From: Nocardia sp. | Lineage (GTDB): Bacteria; Actinomycetota; Actinomycetes; Mycobacteriales; Mycobacteriaceae | Length of the DNA stretch: 7,404 bases | Assembly (NCBI GenBank): GCA_013361595.1 | Contig: JABFXT010000643.1 | Coordinates: 1-7,404, forward strand | Direction: 5' to 3' | Shown: positions 1 through 6,432 of the stretch, one piece after another | How the letters are laid out: the number at the start of each line of letters is the position of its first letter | Position numbering within the stretch: the first letter of the stretch is position 1 | Notes under the pieces: model-generated | The model's database searches: none | Told to the model about the DNA's origin: nothing | Seen by the model: only the letters and a program-made list of their open reading frames with translations | Made by a program: the position numbers and the translations under genes

Positions 1-2372
1 GGTGGATCTTCCTGCGTATCTACAACGCCTGGTACGACCAGGAGGCCGGTCGCGCCCGGCCGATCCGGGAGCTGGAGCAGCAGTTCGCCGCGGGGGCCCG
101 GCCGGTGCCGGGCGGTGCGGACTGGGCGGCTCTGCCCGTCGCCGAGCGCAACGCGTTGCTGGATTCCTATCGCCTGGTCTACCAGACGGATTCGGTGGTG
201 AACTGGTGTCCCGGTCTGGGGACGGTGCTGTCCAACGAGGAGGTCACCGCGGACGGCCGCAGCGAGCGCGGCAATTTCCCGGTGTTCCGTAAGCGGCTGT
301 GGCAGTGGATGATGCGGATCACCGCCTATTCCGACCGGTTGATCGACGATCTGGATCGGGTGGACTGGCCGGAGAACGTGAAGGCCATGCAGCGCAACTG
401 GATCGGCCGCTCGCGTGGCGCGCGGGTCGAGTTCGGCACTGCGGCCGGTGATGTCGAGGTGTTCACCACGCGACCGGACACCTTGTTCGGCGCGACCTAT
501 AGGGTGCTGGCCCCCGAGCACGAGGCGGTGGACCGGTTGACCGCGACCGCCTGGCCGGACGGTACCGATCCGCGCTGGACTGCCGGTAGCGCGAGCCCGG
601 CCGAGGCCGTGGCGGCCTACCGGAAATCCATCGCCGCGAAATCGGATCTGGAGCGGCAGGAGAACAAAGAGAAGACCGGTGTCTTCCTGGGCGCGTATGC
701 CACCAATCCGGTGAACGGCGCGCGGATCCCGGTCTTCATCGCCGATTACGTCCTGAGCGGTTACGGCACCGGCGCGATCATGGCGGTGCCCGGCCAGGAT
801 CAGCGCGACTGGGATTTCGCGACCGCGTTCGGCCTGCCGATCATCCGTACCGTCGAGCCGCCCGCAGATTTCGACGGGGAGGCATACTCCGGCGACGGGC
901 CGGCGATCAATTCCGGTTACCTGGACGGACTGGATATCGCCGATGCCAAGGCCGCCGTGATCGCGCGGCTGGAGGCCGACGGCCACGGTGCGGGCACCGT
1001 CCAGTACAAACTGCGCGACTGGTTGTTCGCGCGGCAGCGGTACTGGGGTGAGCCGTTCCCGATCGTCTACGACGAAACCGGTGCCCCGCACGCGCTGCCG
1101 GAATCGATGCTGCCGGTGCGGTTGCCCGAGCTGGACGATTTCGCACCGGTCACCTTCGATCCCGACGACGCGAACTCCGAACCGTCCCCGCCGCTGGCCA
1201 AAGCCACCGAATGGGTCGAGGTGGAACTGGATCTGGGCGACGGTCCGCGCACCTACCGCCGCGATACCAATGTGATGCCCAACTGGGCGGGTAGCTCCTG
1301 GTATCAGCTGCGCTACGCCGATCCGACCAACTCCGAGGAGTTCTGCGCCAAGGAGAACGAGACCTACTGGCTGGGCCCGCGGACCGCCGAGCACGGCGCC
1401 GACGATCCGGGCGGGGTGGATCTGTACGTGGGCGGGGTGGAGCACGCGGTGCTGCATCTGCTGTACGCGCGGTTCTGGCAGAAGGTCCTGTTCGACCTGG
1501 GCGAGGTGAGCGGTAGCGAACCCTACCGCCGCCTGTTCAACCAGGGCTATATCCAGGCATTCGCCTATACCGACGCGCGCGGTGCCTATGTTCCCGCCGC
1601 CGAGGTGACCGAACGTGCCGGCCGCTTCTACTGGACCGACGCCACGGGCACCCAGGTCGAGGTGAACCAGGAGTACGGCAAGATCGGCAAATCGCTGAAG
1701 AACGCGATCGCCCCGGACGAGATCTGCGACTTGTACGGCGCCGACACCTTCCGCTTCTACGAGATGTCGATGGGTCCGCTGGATACCTCCCGGCCGTGGG
1801 CGACCAAGGACGTCATCGGCGCGCACCGGTTCCTGCAGCGGGTGTGGCGCCTGGTGGTGGACGAGGAGACCGGCGCGACCCGGGTCACCGAGGACAATCC
1901 GGCCGACGAGACGCTGCGGCTGCTGCATCGGACGATCGCCGGGGTCGACGAGGATCTGGCGGCCATGCGCGACAACACCGCCGGCGCCAAACTGATCGAA
2001 CTGACCAACCACCTGACGAAGGCATACCCGGGCGGCGCACCGCGGTCGGCGGTGGAACCGGTGGTGCTGATGCTGGCGCCATTGGCTCCGCATATGACCG
2101 AAGAGCTGTGGGAACGGCTGGGCCACAGCCACTCCCTGGCGCACGGACCGTTCCCGGTGGCCGACCCGGCGCTGCTGACCGCCGAGACGGTCGAGTACCC
2201 GATCCAGGTCAACGGCAAGGTCCGCAGCCGTATCCAGGTCGATGTCGAAGCCGATCAGGCCGCGATCGAAGCGGCCGCGCTGGCCGACGAGAAGATCGCT
2301 GCCCTGCTCGACGGCAAGGCGCCGCGCAAATTGATCGTGGTACCCGGACGGCTGGTGAACATCGTCGCCTGA
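1..2372 (+). CDS. leuS: Leucyl-tRNA synthetase, C-terminal 789 residues (5' end outside window)
   Basis: Cytoplasmic class I aminoacyl-tRNA synthetase that charges tRNA-Leu with leucine. The gene is open from the left edge (first full codon at 3, reading [13 protein letters not shown]) to TGA at 2370-2372. Actinobacterial LeuRS is about 950-970 residues, so roughly 160-180 N-terminal residues, including the HIGH motif, are missing. Fragment residues from about 130 form the CP1 editing domain, with the threonine-rich TTRPDT at 465-482 and [16 protein letters not shown] ending in the conserved editing Asp at 807-809. Next come [19 protein letters not shown], the [11 protein letters not shown] and [18 protein letters not shown] catalytic-core blocks, and the signature lysine loop KIGKS at 1680-1694. 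KIGKS replaces KMSKS, as I recall for mycobacterial enzymes. An anticodon-binding helical domain follows, then the C-terminal domain with [12 protein letters not shown]. There is no frameshift or in-frame stop. The editing loop reads G-Q-D where E. coli has G-H-D. The identification is near certain. Confidence 0.98.
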   Translation, partial: WIFLRIYNAWYDQEAGRARPIRELEQQFAAGARPVPGGADWAALPVAERNALLDSYRLVYQTDSVVNWCPGLGTVLSNEEVTADGRSERGNFPVFRKRLWQWMMRITAYSDRLIDDLDRVDWPENVKAMQRNWIGRSRGARVEFGTAAGDVEVFTTRPDTLFGATYRVLAPEHEAVDRLTATAWPDGTDPRWTAGSASPAEAVAAYRKSIAAKSDLERQENKEKTGVFLGAYATNPVNGARIPVFIADYVLSGYGTGAIMAVPGQDQRDWDFATAFGLPIIRTVEPPADFDGEAYSGDGPAINSGYLDGLDIADAKAAVIARLEADGHGAGTVQYKLRDWLFARQRYWGEPFPIVYDETGAPHALPESMLPVRLPELDDFAPVTFDPDDANSEPSPPLAKATEWVEVELDLGDGPRTYRRDTNVMPNWAGSSWYQLRYADPTNSEEFCAKENETYWLGPRTAEHGADDPGGVDLYVGGVEHAVLHLLYARFWQKVLFDLGEVSGSEPYRRLFNQGYIQAFAYTDARGAYVPAAEVTERAGRFYWTDATGTQVEVNQEYGKIGKSLKNAIAPDEICDLYGADTFRFYEMSMGPLDTSRPWATKDVIGAHRFLQRVWRLVVDEETGATRVTEDNPADETLRLLHRTIAGVDEDLAAMRDNTAGAKLIELTNHLTKAYPGGAPRSAVEPVVLMLAPLAPHMTEELWERLGHSHSLAHGPFPVADPALLTAETVEYPIQVNGKVRSRIQVDVEADQAAIEAAALADEKIAALLDGKAPRKLIVVPGRLVNIVA

Positions 2373-2386
2373 GCGGGCCGGCCCGC
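2373..2386 (+). terminator. Possible weak terminator hairpin after leuS
   Basis: A perfect 14-bp palindrome, gcgggccggcccgc, starts at the base after the leuS stop. As RNA it can form a 5-bp GC stem with a CCGG loop. No T-tract follows, which is common for actinobacterial terminators, but the stem is short, so termination here is only a possibility. Because it is palindromic it could equally be a protein site or a chance GC string. Confidence 0.3.
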
Positions 2387-2425
2387 GCCGCCGGACGAAC
2401 ACAGTCGTTAATCCGTAGTACTCCT

Positions 2426-2459
2426 GGGACTCGCCTGGGTCGGCTAGCGTGCGTGCGTT
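2426..2459 (+). promoter_or_regulatory. Candidate promoter for the PhoX-family gene
   Basis: The 108-bp gap after leuS holds TAGCGT at 2445-2450, which fits the actinobacterial -10 pattern TANNNT. It lies 30 bp before the GTG start and would give a 5' leader of about 22 nt. No TTGACA-like -35 is visible at 17-18 bp. GGGAC at 2426-2430 followed after 17 nt by CGT at 2448-2450 faintly resembles an ECF-sigma promoter. GCGT occurs three times in a row at 2447-2458. Which sigma factor acts here cannot be decided from the sequence. Confidence 0.3.
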
Positions 2460-2470
2460 CAGCCCGGAAC

Positions 2471-2475
2471 AGGAG
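2471..2475 (+). promoter_or_regulatory. Ribosome binding site AGGAG setting the GTG start at 2481
   Basis: AGGAG lies 5 nt before GTG at 2481-2483. No other in-frame start nearby has a comparable site. This start keeps the whole cysteine-containing leader in front of the twin-arginine motif, which supports it. Confidence 0.8.
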
Positions 2476-2480
2476 TCACT

Positions 2481-4520
2481 GTGAAACCTCTCGAGCTCTT
2501 CGTCGCCCACGACCCGGCCGGGTCGCGGGCGCGCGTCACCTGTCAGTACAAATGCGGTAACGCCTGCTTCCACGAGGTGCCCAACACCTCGTCGAACCCC
2601 TATTTCGGGGATATCGTCGCCGGGATCTCGCGGCGGCGCCTGTTGCAGGGCAGCGCGGCCGCGGTGGTCGCGATCGGCGCGGCGAGCGCACTCGCCGCCT
2701 GCGGCGACGGCACCGAGGTCGGGAGCACCGCGAGCACTGAGGGCACCGGAACCGGGTTCACGCCGGTGGCACCGAACACCCAGGACGCGCTGGTCGTTCC
2801 GGAGGGTTACGAGCAGGGCGTGGTGATCCGCTGGGGCGATCCGCTGTTCGAGGACGCGCCCGAATTCGATTTCTTCCGCCAGACCCCGGCCGCGCAGGCG
2901 AAGCAGTTCGGGTACAACAACGATTTCGCCGGACTGCTGCCGATCGAGGGGCAGCCGGGGAAGTACCTGCTCGTGGTGAATCACGAGTACACGACCGAAC
3001 AGTTCATGTTCGCCGGCTACCGGCCCGAGGCGATCACCCGGGAGCAGGTCGAGATCGCGATGGCCGCGCACGGCCTGTCCGTGGTCGAGGTGCACGGCGA
3101 GGCCGGCACCGGCCGCCTCGCGCCCGCGTTCGGGAAATACAACCGGCGGATCACCGCGACCACCGAGTTCCGGTTGACCGGCCCGGCGGCGGGGAGCCCG
3201 CTGGTCAAGACCTCCGCCGATCCCACCGGGACGAAGGTGCTCGGCACGGTCAACAACTGCTCCGGCGGTGTGACCCCGTGGGGCACCGTGCTCTCCGGCG
3301 AGGAGAACTTCAACGCCTACTTCATCGGTAAGGCCGCCGATCCGATTTCCGCCGCCCGGCTGAAGCGGTACGGCATCGGCGAATCCGATGCCCCGCACTA
3401 CTGGGAGAAATTCGACAAACGTTTCGATATCGCCGCCGAGCCCAACGAATCCAACCGCTTCGGCTGGGTTGTCGAACTCGATCCGTGGGACCCCGCCTCC
3501 ACCCCGGTCAAGCACACCGCGCTGGGTCGTTTCAAGCACGAGGCCGCGAATATCCATGTGACCGCCGACGGCACCGTCGTCGCCTACTGCGGTGACGACG
3601 AACGCTTCGACTACATGTACAAGTTCGTGTCCTCGCGCAAGGTCGAGGCGGGCACGGGCGCCGCGAGCCGCCGGCACAATATGACCATCCTGGACGCGGG
3701 CACCCTCTACGTCGCGAAGCTCACCGGCGACCACCCCGATCGGATCGACGGCTCCGGCACAGTGCCCTCCGACAAGGGTTTCACCGGCACCGGCCAGTGG
3801 ATCCCGATCCTGCGCACCGCCGAGGACGGTCGCGGTGAATCGCTGGTGGACGGGATGACCGCCGAGGAAGTCGCGGTGTTCACCCGACTCGCCGGGGACA
3901 AGGTGGGTGCCACCAAAATGGACCGACCCGAGGATTTCGAGGCGAATCCGAAAACCGGCAAGGTATATGTGGCGCTGACCAACAACGACAAGCGCGGTAC
4001 CGACGGCAAGCCCGCGGTCGACGAGGCCAACCCGCGGAACAAGAACAAGAACGGGCAGATCCTCGAACTCACCGACGATCACGCCGGTACCGCGTTCACC
4101 TGGACCCTGCTGCTGGTCTGCGGTGACCCGGCCGCCGCCGACACCTATTTCGCGGGCTACGACAAAACGAAGGTCAGCCCGATCTCCTGCCCGGACAACC
4201 TGGCGTTCGATCCGTACGGCAACCTCTGGATCAGCACCGACGGTAATGCGCTGGACGCCAACGACGGACTGTTCGCGGTGGTGCTCGACGGTGATCGGCG
4301 TGGCGAGACCAAACAGTTCCTGTCCGTCCCGGTCGGCGCCGAGACCTGCGGTCCGGTGATCACCGAGGAACGGGTCATGGTGTGTGTCCAGCATCCGGGC
4401 GAAACCGACGATGCGTCGGTGGATCGGCCGGCTTCGCACTGGCCGGACGGCGGGACGACCCAGCCGCGCCCGGCCGTGGTCGCGGTCTGGAAGTCCGCGG
4501 GCGGCCGGATCGGGGTCTGA
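2481..4520 (+). CDS. PhoX-family (DUF839) phosphatase, Tat-exported putative lipoprotein
   Basis: 679 residues. PhoX enzymes are Ca/Fe-dependent alkaline phosphatases that release phosphate from organic esters outside the cytoplasm. The N-terminus has a 49-residue pre-region with C21, C25, C29 and H31. A Tat motif S50-R-R-R-L-L follows, then a hydrophobic stretch (57-72) and a lipobox L71-A-A-C74 with a Gly/Ser/Thr linker after it. This suggests Tat export and lipid anchoring at C74. Family blocks in order are YNNDFAGLLP (145-154), LLVVNHEYTTEQFMF (163-177), NNCSGGVTPWGTVLSGEEN (258-276), FKHEAANIHV (351-360), MDRPEDFE (480-487), NNDKR (501-505), CPDNLAFDPYGNLWISTDG (570-588) and ETCGP (621-625). 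C260 in the NNC-SGG block matches the iron-ligand cysteine of Pseudomonas PhoX; the acidic blocks fit the Ca/Fe cluster. The length is normal for the family. The gene stands alone after leuS and converges on the GH25 gene. No convincing PHO box was seen upstream. Activity on phosphomonoesters rather than another ester is inferred. Confidence 0.93.
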   Translation: MKPLELFVAHDPAGSRARVTCQYKCGNACFHEVPNTSSNPYFGDIVAGISRRRLLQGSAAAVVAIGAASALAACGDGTEVGSTASTEGTGTGFTPVAPNTQDALVVPEGYEQGVVIRWGDPLFEDAPEFDFFRQTPAAQAKQFGYNNDFAGLLPIEGQPGKYLLVVNHEYTTEQFMFAGYRPEAITREQVEIAMAAHGLSVVEVHGEAGTGRLAPAFGKYNRRITATTEFRLTGPAAGSPLVKTSADPTGTKVLGTVNNCSGGVTPWGTVLSGEENFNAYFIGKAADPISAARLKRYGIGESDAPHYWEKFDKRFDIAAEPNESNRFGWVVELDPWDPASTPVKHTALGRFKHEAANIHVTADGTVVAYCGDDERFDYMYKFVSSRKVEAGTGAASRRHNMTILDAGTLYVAKLTGDHPDRIDGSGTVPSDKGFTGTGQWIPILRTAEDGRGESLVDGMTAEEVAVFTRLAGDKVGATKMDRPEDFEANPKTGKVYVALTNNDKRGTDGKPAVDEANPRNKNKNGQILELTDDHAGTAFTWTLLLVCGDPAAADTYFAGYDKTKVSPISCPDNLAFDPYGNLWISTDGNALDANDGLFAVVLDGDRRGETKQFLSVPVGAETCGPVITEERVMVCVQHPGETDDASVDRPASHWPDGGTTQPRPAVVAVWKSAGGRIGV

Positions 4521-4535
4521 GCAACGACCGCGGTG

Positions 4536-4567
4536 GGGCGGGCTATCCGCTACCGGTGAGCCCGCCC
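4536..4567. terminator. Probable bidirectional terminator between convergent genes
   Basis: gggcgggct at 4536-4544 is perfectly complementary to agcccgccc at 4559-4567, giving a 9-bp GC stem with a 14-nt loop. It can be extended by 2-3 pairs if G4535 is bulged. It begins 16 nt after the phosphatase stop and covers the stop and last codons of the minus-strand GH25 gene. It could therefore end transcription from both sides. There is no T-tract, as is usual in high-GC actinobacteria. Confidence 0.5.
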
Positions 4568-5319
4568 ATCCGGGCGAAGCGGGCGAAATCGCCCTGCGCG
4601 CCGCTGTACACGTTCACATCGGTATTGCCGTGGATACCCGGGATCGAACCGGAATCGGTCTGCTGCCAGAAGGTCCAGGCGGGCCAGCGACCGGGTACTT
4701 CCGGTTCGGCCCGGTCCCGGTAGTCGGCGATCCACAACGGGTAGCGGTGGAACTGATCGCTGTCGGCCATCGCGGTCTGCCAGAACCTGGGATAGGTGTA
4801 GACGATCGGAACCCGGCCGGTGAGCGCCTGCACGGTGTTCAGGTATCGATGGGTCCAGTCGATCAGGGCACCGGGCGCCAGGCCGCCGGAATTCTCCATG
4901 TCCAGTACCGGTGGCAGGTCCAGCGGGCCGTTCTGGCCGAGCACGATCGTCGAGTACAGGGCAGCCTGCGGTTCCGGCGGGAGTTCGGGGCGGGCGTAGT
5001 GATATGTACCGCGGGCGATTCCGGCCACTCGCATCTGCAGACTGTCCTGGACGAAGAACGGGTTGACGTAGTCCAGGCCTTCGGTCGCCTTGACCATGGC
5101 GAAATGGTGGCCGGCCGCACGGACGGAGAACCAGTCGATGGGCCGTCCGCCGCCGTGCTGCCAGGACGAGACATCCGGGCCGGTGGGTTCGGCGTGCGCG
5201 GGCGCGGACATCAGCATGAGGCCCGCCACCAGAGCGAATGTCACCGAGCCGAACCCGGGCCGCCCGGAACGGCGTCGTACGGTACTGCCCGGCCCTATCT
5301 GCGAGCCGGACCTTCTCAC
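4543..5319 (-). CDS. Secreted GH25 muramidase (lysozyme family)
   Basis: 258 residues from GTG at 5319; stop TAG at 4543-4545. GH25 enzymes hydrolyse the MurNAc-GlcNAc bond of peptidoglycan. A basic n-region (residues 1-23, with RRR) is followed by the hydrophobic stretch SVTFALVAGLMLMSA and a cleavage site A-H-A|E near residue 43, so Sec secretion is expected. The rest is one GH25 barrel. It shows GPDVSSWQ with D49, MVKATEG, RGTYHYARP, the signature LDMEN with D140 and catalytic E142, VYTYPRFW, PLWIADY, WTFWQQT, and TDVNVY with D234. There is no separate wall-binding domain. I chose GTG because AGGAG stands 7 nt upstream. An in-frame ATG at 5346 would add nine residues (MNTARRRST) but has only a weak site; it could work as a leaderless start. 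The gene is divergent from the membrane-protein gene and convergent with the phosphatase gene. Whether it acts on the cell's own wall or on competitors is unknown. Confidence 0.92.
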   Translation of the reverse strand: MRRSGSQIGPGSTVRRRSGRPGFGSVTFALVAGLMLMSAPAHAEPTGPDVSSWQHGGGRPIDWFSVRAAGHHFAMVKATEGLDYVNPFFVQDSLQMRVAGIARGTYHYARPELPPEPQAALYSTIVLGQNGPLDLPPVLDMENSGGLAPGALIDWTHRYLNTVQALTGRVPIVYTYPRFWQTAMADSDQFHRYPLWIADYRDRAEPEVPGRWPAWTFWQQTDSGSIPGIHGNTDVNVYSGAQGDFARFARMGGLTGSG

Positions 5320-5326
5320 GGTCGAT

Positions 5327-5331
5327 CTCCT
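5327..5331 (-). promoter_or_regulatory. Ribosome binding site AGGAG favouring the GTG start of the GH25 gene
   Basis: On the minus strand AGGAG is 7 nt before GTG at 5319-5317. The alternative ATG at 5346-5344 is preceded only by GGGGA at 3 nt. If the ATG were used, the AGGAG would lie inside the coding sequence. Confidence 0.55.
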
Positions 5332-5354
5332 ACGGGCAGTGTTCATGGTCCCCG

Positions 5355-5389
5355 ACCCTAGGCATGCTCGCGGGCACTCCCCGGTATTA
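5355..5389 (-). promoter_or_regulatory. Candidate -10 elements for the GH25 gene
   Basis: Two minus-strand hexamers could serve. TAATAC at 5389-5384 would give a leader of roughly 30 nt to the ATG or about 55-60 nt to the GTG. TAGGGT at 5360-5355 fits TANNNT and ends 8 nt before the ATG at 5346, so a transcript from it could be leaderless. No good -35 is seen for either. Confidence 0.3.
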
Positions 5390-5408
5390 CGCCGCCGTGT
5401 CCGGAAGT

Positions 5409-5430
5409 CCCGCGGCGATACCGCTGCGGG
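5409..5430. repeat. Inverted repeat / hairpin in the divergent intergenic region
   Basis: cccgcggcg (5409-5417) and cgctgcggg (5422-5430) pair over nine positions around the 4-nt loop atac. Eight pairs are Watson-Crick; the sixth is a G-U wobble when read on the plus strand. The element lies about 63 bp from the GH25 ATG and 85 bp from the membrane-protein ATG. It may be an operator, a leader structure or a transcription barrier between divergent promoters; nothing in the sequence decides among these. Confidence 0.45.
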
Positions 5431-5476
5431 CCGCGGCGGGCGGGGAATCGTCGTGGCGTGCGGCGCATCCGGTCCG

Positions 5477-5496
5477 GATACTGGAGTCGATACTGT
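5477..5496 (+). promoter_or_regulatory. Direct repeat GATACTG overlapping candidate -10 elements of the cassette
   Basis: GATACTG occurs at 5477-5483 and again at 5489-5495, a spacing of 12 bp. Each copy holds GATACT (four of six matches to TATAAT). The second overlaps TACTGT at 5491-5496, which fits TANNNT. This is the best place for the promoter of the plus-strand cassette, but no convincing -35 is seen. The repeat could instead be a regulator site. Confidence 0.3.
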
Positions 5497-5504
5497 GCGG
5501 AACC

Positions 5505-5509
5505 GGAGG
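5505..5509 (+). promoter_or_regulatory. Ribosome binding site GGAGG setting the ATG start at 5515
   Basis: GGAGG is 5 nt before ATG at 5515-5517. It rules out the upstream in-frame ATG at 5458, which would add 19 arginine-rich residues (MRRIRSGYWSRYCAEPEVG) with no ribosome site and would disturb the otherwise uncharged, extracellular-type N-terminus. Confidence 0.85.
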
Positions 5510-5514
5510 TGGGT

Positions 5515-6429
5515 ATGCACACTGTCGGATGGGCGGGCACGGAATCCACGCTGTTCGCCGGAGACACCTGGGGGATATCCGGTCCCGGCTTCTTGCTGAT
5601 CTATCTGCCTTTCGTGATCGTCGCCGTGGTGATCGGGGTGTGGCTGCGGCGCCGGATCGTCGCCGGCGCGGACGCGGCGCCGGCCGGTGAGCTGACCGCA
5701 CCCGAGCTCGGCATGCTGACCAGTGATCGGCGGGCGGTGATGGCCTCGGTCGCGCTGTTGCGCGGTCACGATCTCATCGATGCCGGTGGCCGCCCGGTCG
5801 GTGCCGCCACGACGACCGCCGCGCTCGACCCGTTCACGCTCGCGGTGCGCGGACAGCTCGGTGACTCGAAGCAGAGCATCACCCTGGTGACCCATCGGCT
5901 TCGCGGTGAACTGGATCGGATGCGCAAAGTGCTCGTCGATCGCGGCTTGCTGGCCGACGGCCGGTACTCGAAACAGTTGCGCGAGGCCGGCCTGCCGATC
6001 CTGGTCGTCGCCTCGTTCGGGGTGGCCCGGCTGGTCACCGGACTGTTCAACGGTAATCCGGTATTGATCCTGATCTTCGTACTGGTGGCCCTCGGTATCG
6101 CGTGGTGGCGGGTCGTCGCGCCGGTGCGGATCACCCCGGCCGGGCGGGCCGCGCTGGCGGAGGCCGCGAACGCCGGCCGGTATCTGCGGCCGGGCAACTC
6201 GCCGTCGTATGAGACCTACGGTCCGGCGGCCGCCGGTCTGGCCGTCGCCCTCTTCGGTGTGCAGGCACTGGTACTTCTCGATCCGGCGTTGAACTCCGCC
6301 ATGGGCGGCTACAGCGCCGAGGGAGTTTCGGGTGGCGGTGATTCCGGTGGTGGCGACGCGGGTGGCGGCGGCTGCGGTGGTGGCGGTGGGGGCTGTGGTG
6401 GCGGCGGTTGCGGCGGTTGCGGTGGCTGA
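5515..6429 (+). CDS. TIGR04222-type membrane protein with C-terminal Gly/Cys tail
   Basis: 304 residues; function unknown. Four hydrophobic segments are visible at about 24-44, 158-176, 182-200 and 238-256. Arginines flank segment 1 (RRR 45-47) and fill the 200-225 loop. By the positive-inside rule the 45-157 domain is cytoplasmic and both termini are outside. The cytoplasmic domain begins with ELTAPELGMLTSDRRAV and then a helical region, resembling the conserved part of TIGR04222. From memory, that family is defined by a domain next to low-complexity Gly/Cys sequence and often lies beside DUF692 genes. Residues 264-304 are almost all glycine with D276 and D281, then C287, C294, C299 and C302, the only cysteines in the protein, separated by 6, 4 and 2 glycines. 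The stop is 3 bp before the DUF692 gene, so the two are surely co-transcribed. I infer that the tail is the target of that enzyme; a purely structural Gly tail is the alternative. Confidence 0.88.
   Translation: MHTVGWAGTESTLFAGDTWGISGPGFLLIYLPFVIVAVVIGVWLRRRIVAGADAAPAGELTAPELGMLTSDRRAVMASVALLRGHDLIDAGGRPVGAATTTAALDPFTLAVRGQLGDSKQSITLVTHRLRGELDRMRKVLVDRGLLADGRYSKQLREAGLPILVVASFGVARLVTGLFNGNPVLILIFVLVALGIAWWRVVAPVRITPAGRAALAEAANAGRYLRPGNSPSYETYGPAAAGLAVALFGVQALVLLDPALNSAMGGYSAEGVSGGGDSGGGDAGGGGCGGGGGGCGGGGCGGCGG
6331..6426 (+). repeat. GGN-rich low-complexity tract encoding the Gly/Cys tail
   Basis: About 32 codons, mainly GGT and GGC, with TGC/TGT at four places and two GAC/GAT aspartates. 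Glycine codons alternate irregularly, so this is not an exact tandem array. The tract is G-rich on the coding strand with many GG pairs and one run of five G at 6389-6393. It is a likely site of length variation between strains and of assembly or sequencing error. Confidence 0.8.
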
Positions 6430-6432
6430 CCG

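Noticed and set aside
2457..2467. Possible PHO box (GTTCAGC) upstream of the phosphatase
   Set aside because: Only one imperfect unit is present, and the preceding 11 bp do not repeat it. Binding by PhoP needs at least two direct-repeat units, so the site is not supported.
1796..2560. 254-codon plus-strand frame across the leuS end and into the phosphatase gene
   Set aside because: It is out of frame with two well-supported genes and gives a low-complexity Gly/Arg/Ala product.
4384..5361. 325-codon open frame on the plus strand
   Set aside because: It lies antisense to the GH25 gene and runs out of the end of the phosphatase gene. It has no ribosome site and its translation is Gly/Arg/Pro-rich with no family motif, as expected for the opposite strand of GC-rich coding DNA.
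5458..5514. Upstream ATG at 5458 for the membrane protein
   Set aside because: It has no ribosome site, while ATG 5515 has GGAGG at 5 nt. The added 19 residues are basic and cover the likely promoter.
5347..5514. c-di-AMP (ydaO-type) riboswitch, often found before actinobacterial cell-wall hydrolase genes
   Set aside because: The space is too short for the aptamer plus promoter on the GH25 side, and none of its conserved blocks were recognised.
5347..5895. Longer version of the GH25 gene reaching back to 5895
   Set aside because: The added N-terminus is Arg/His/Pro-rich, overlaps the oppositely directed membrane-protein gene, and would bury the signal peptide in the middle of the protein.
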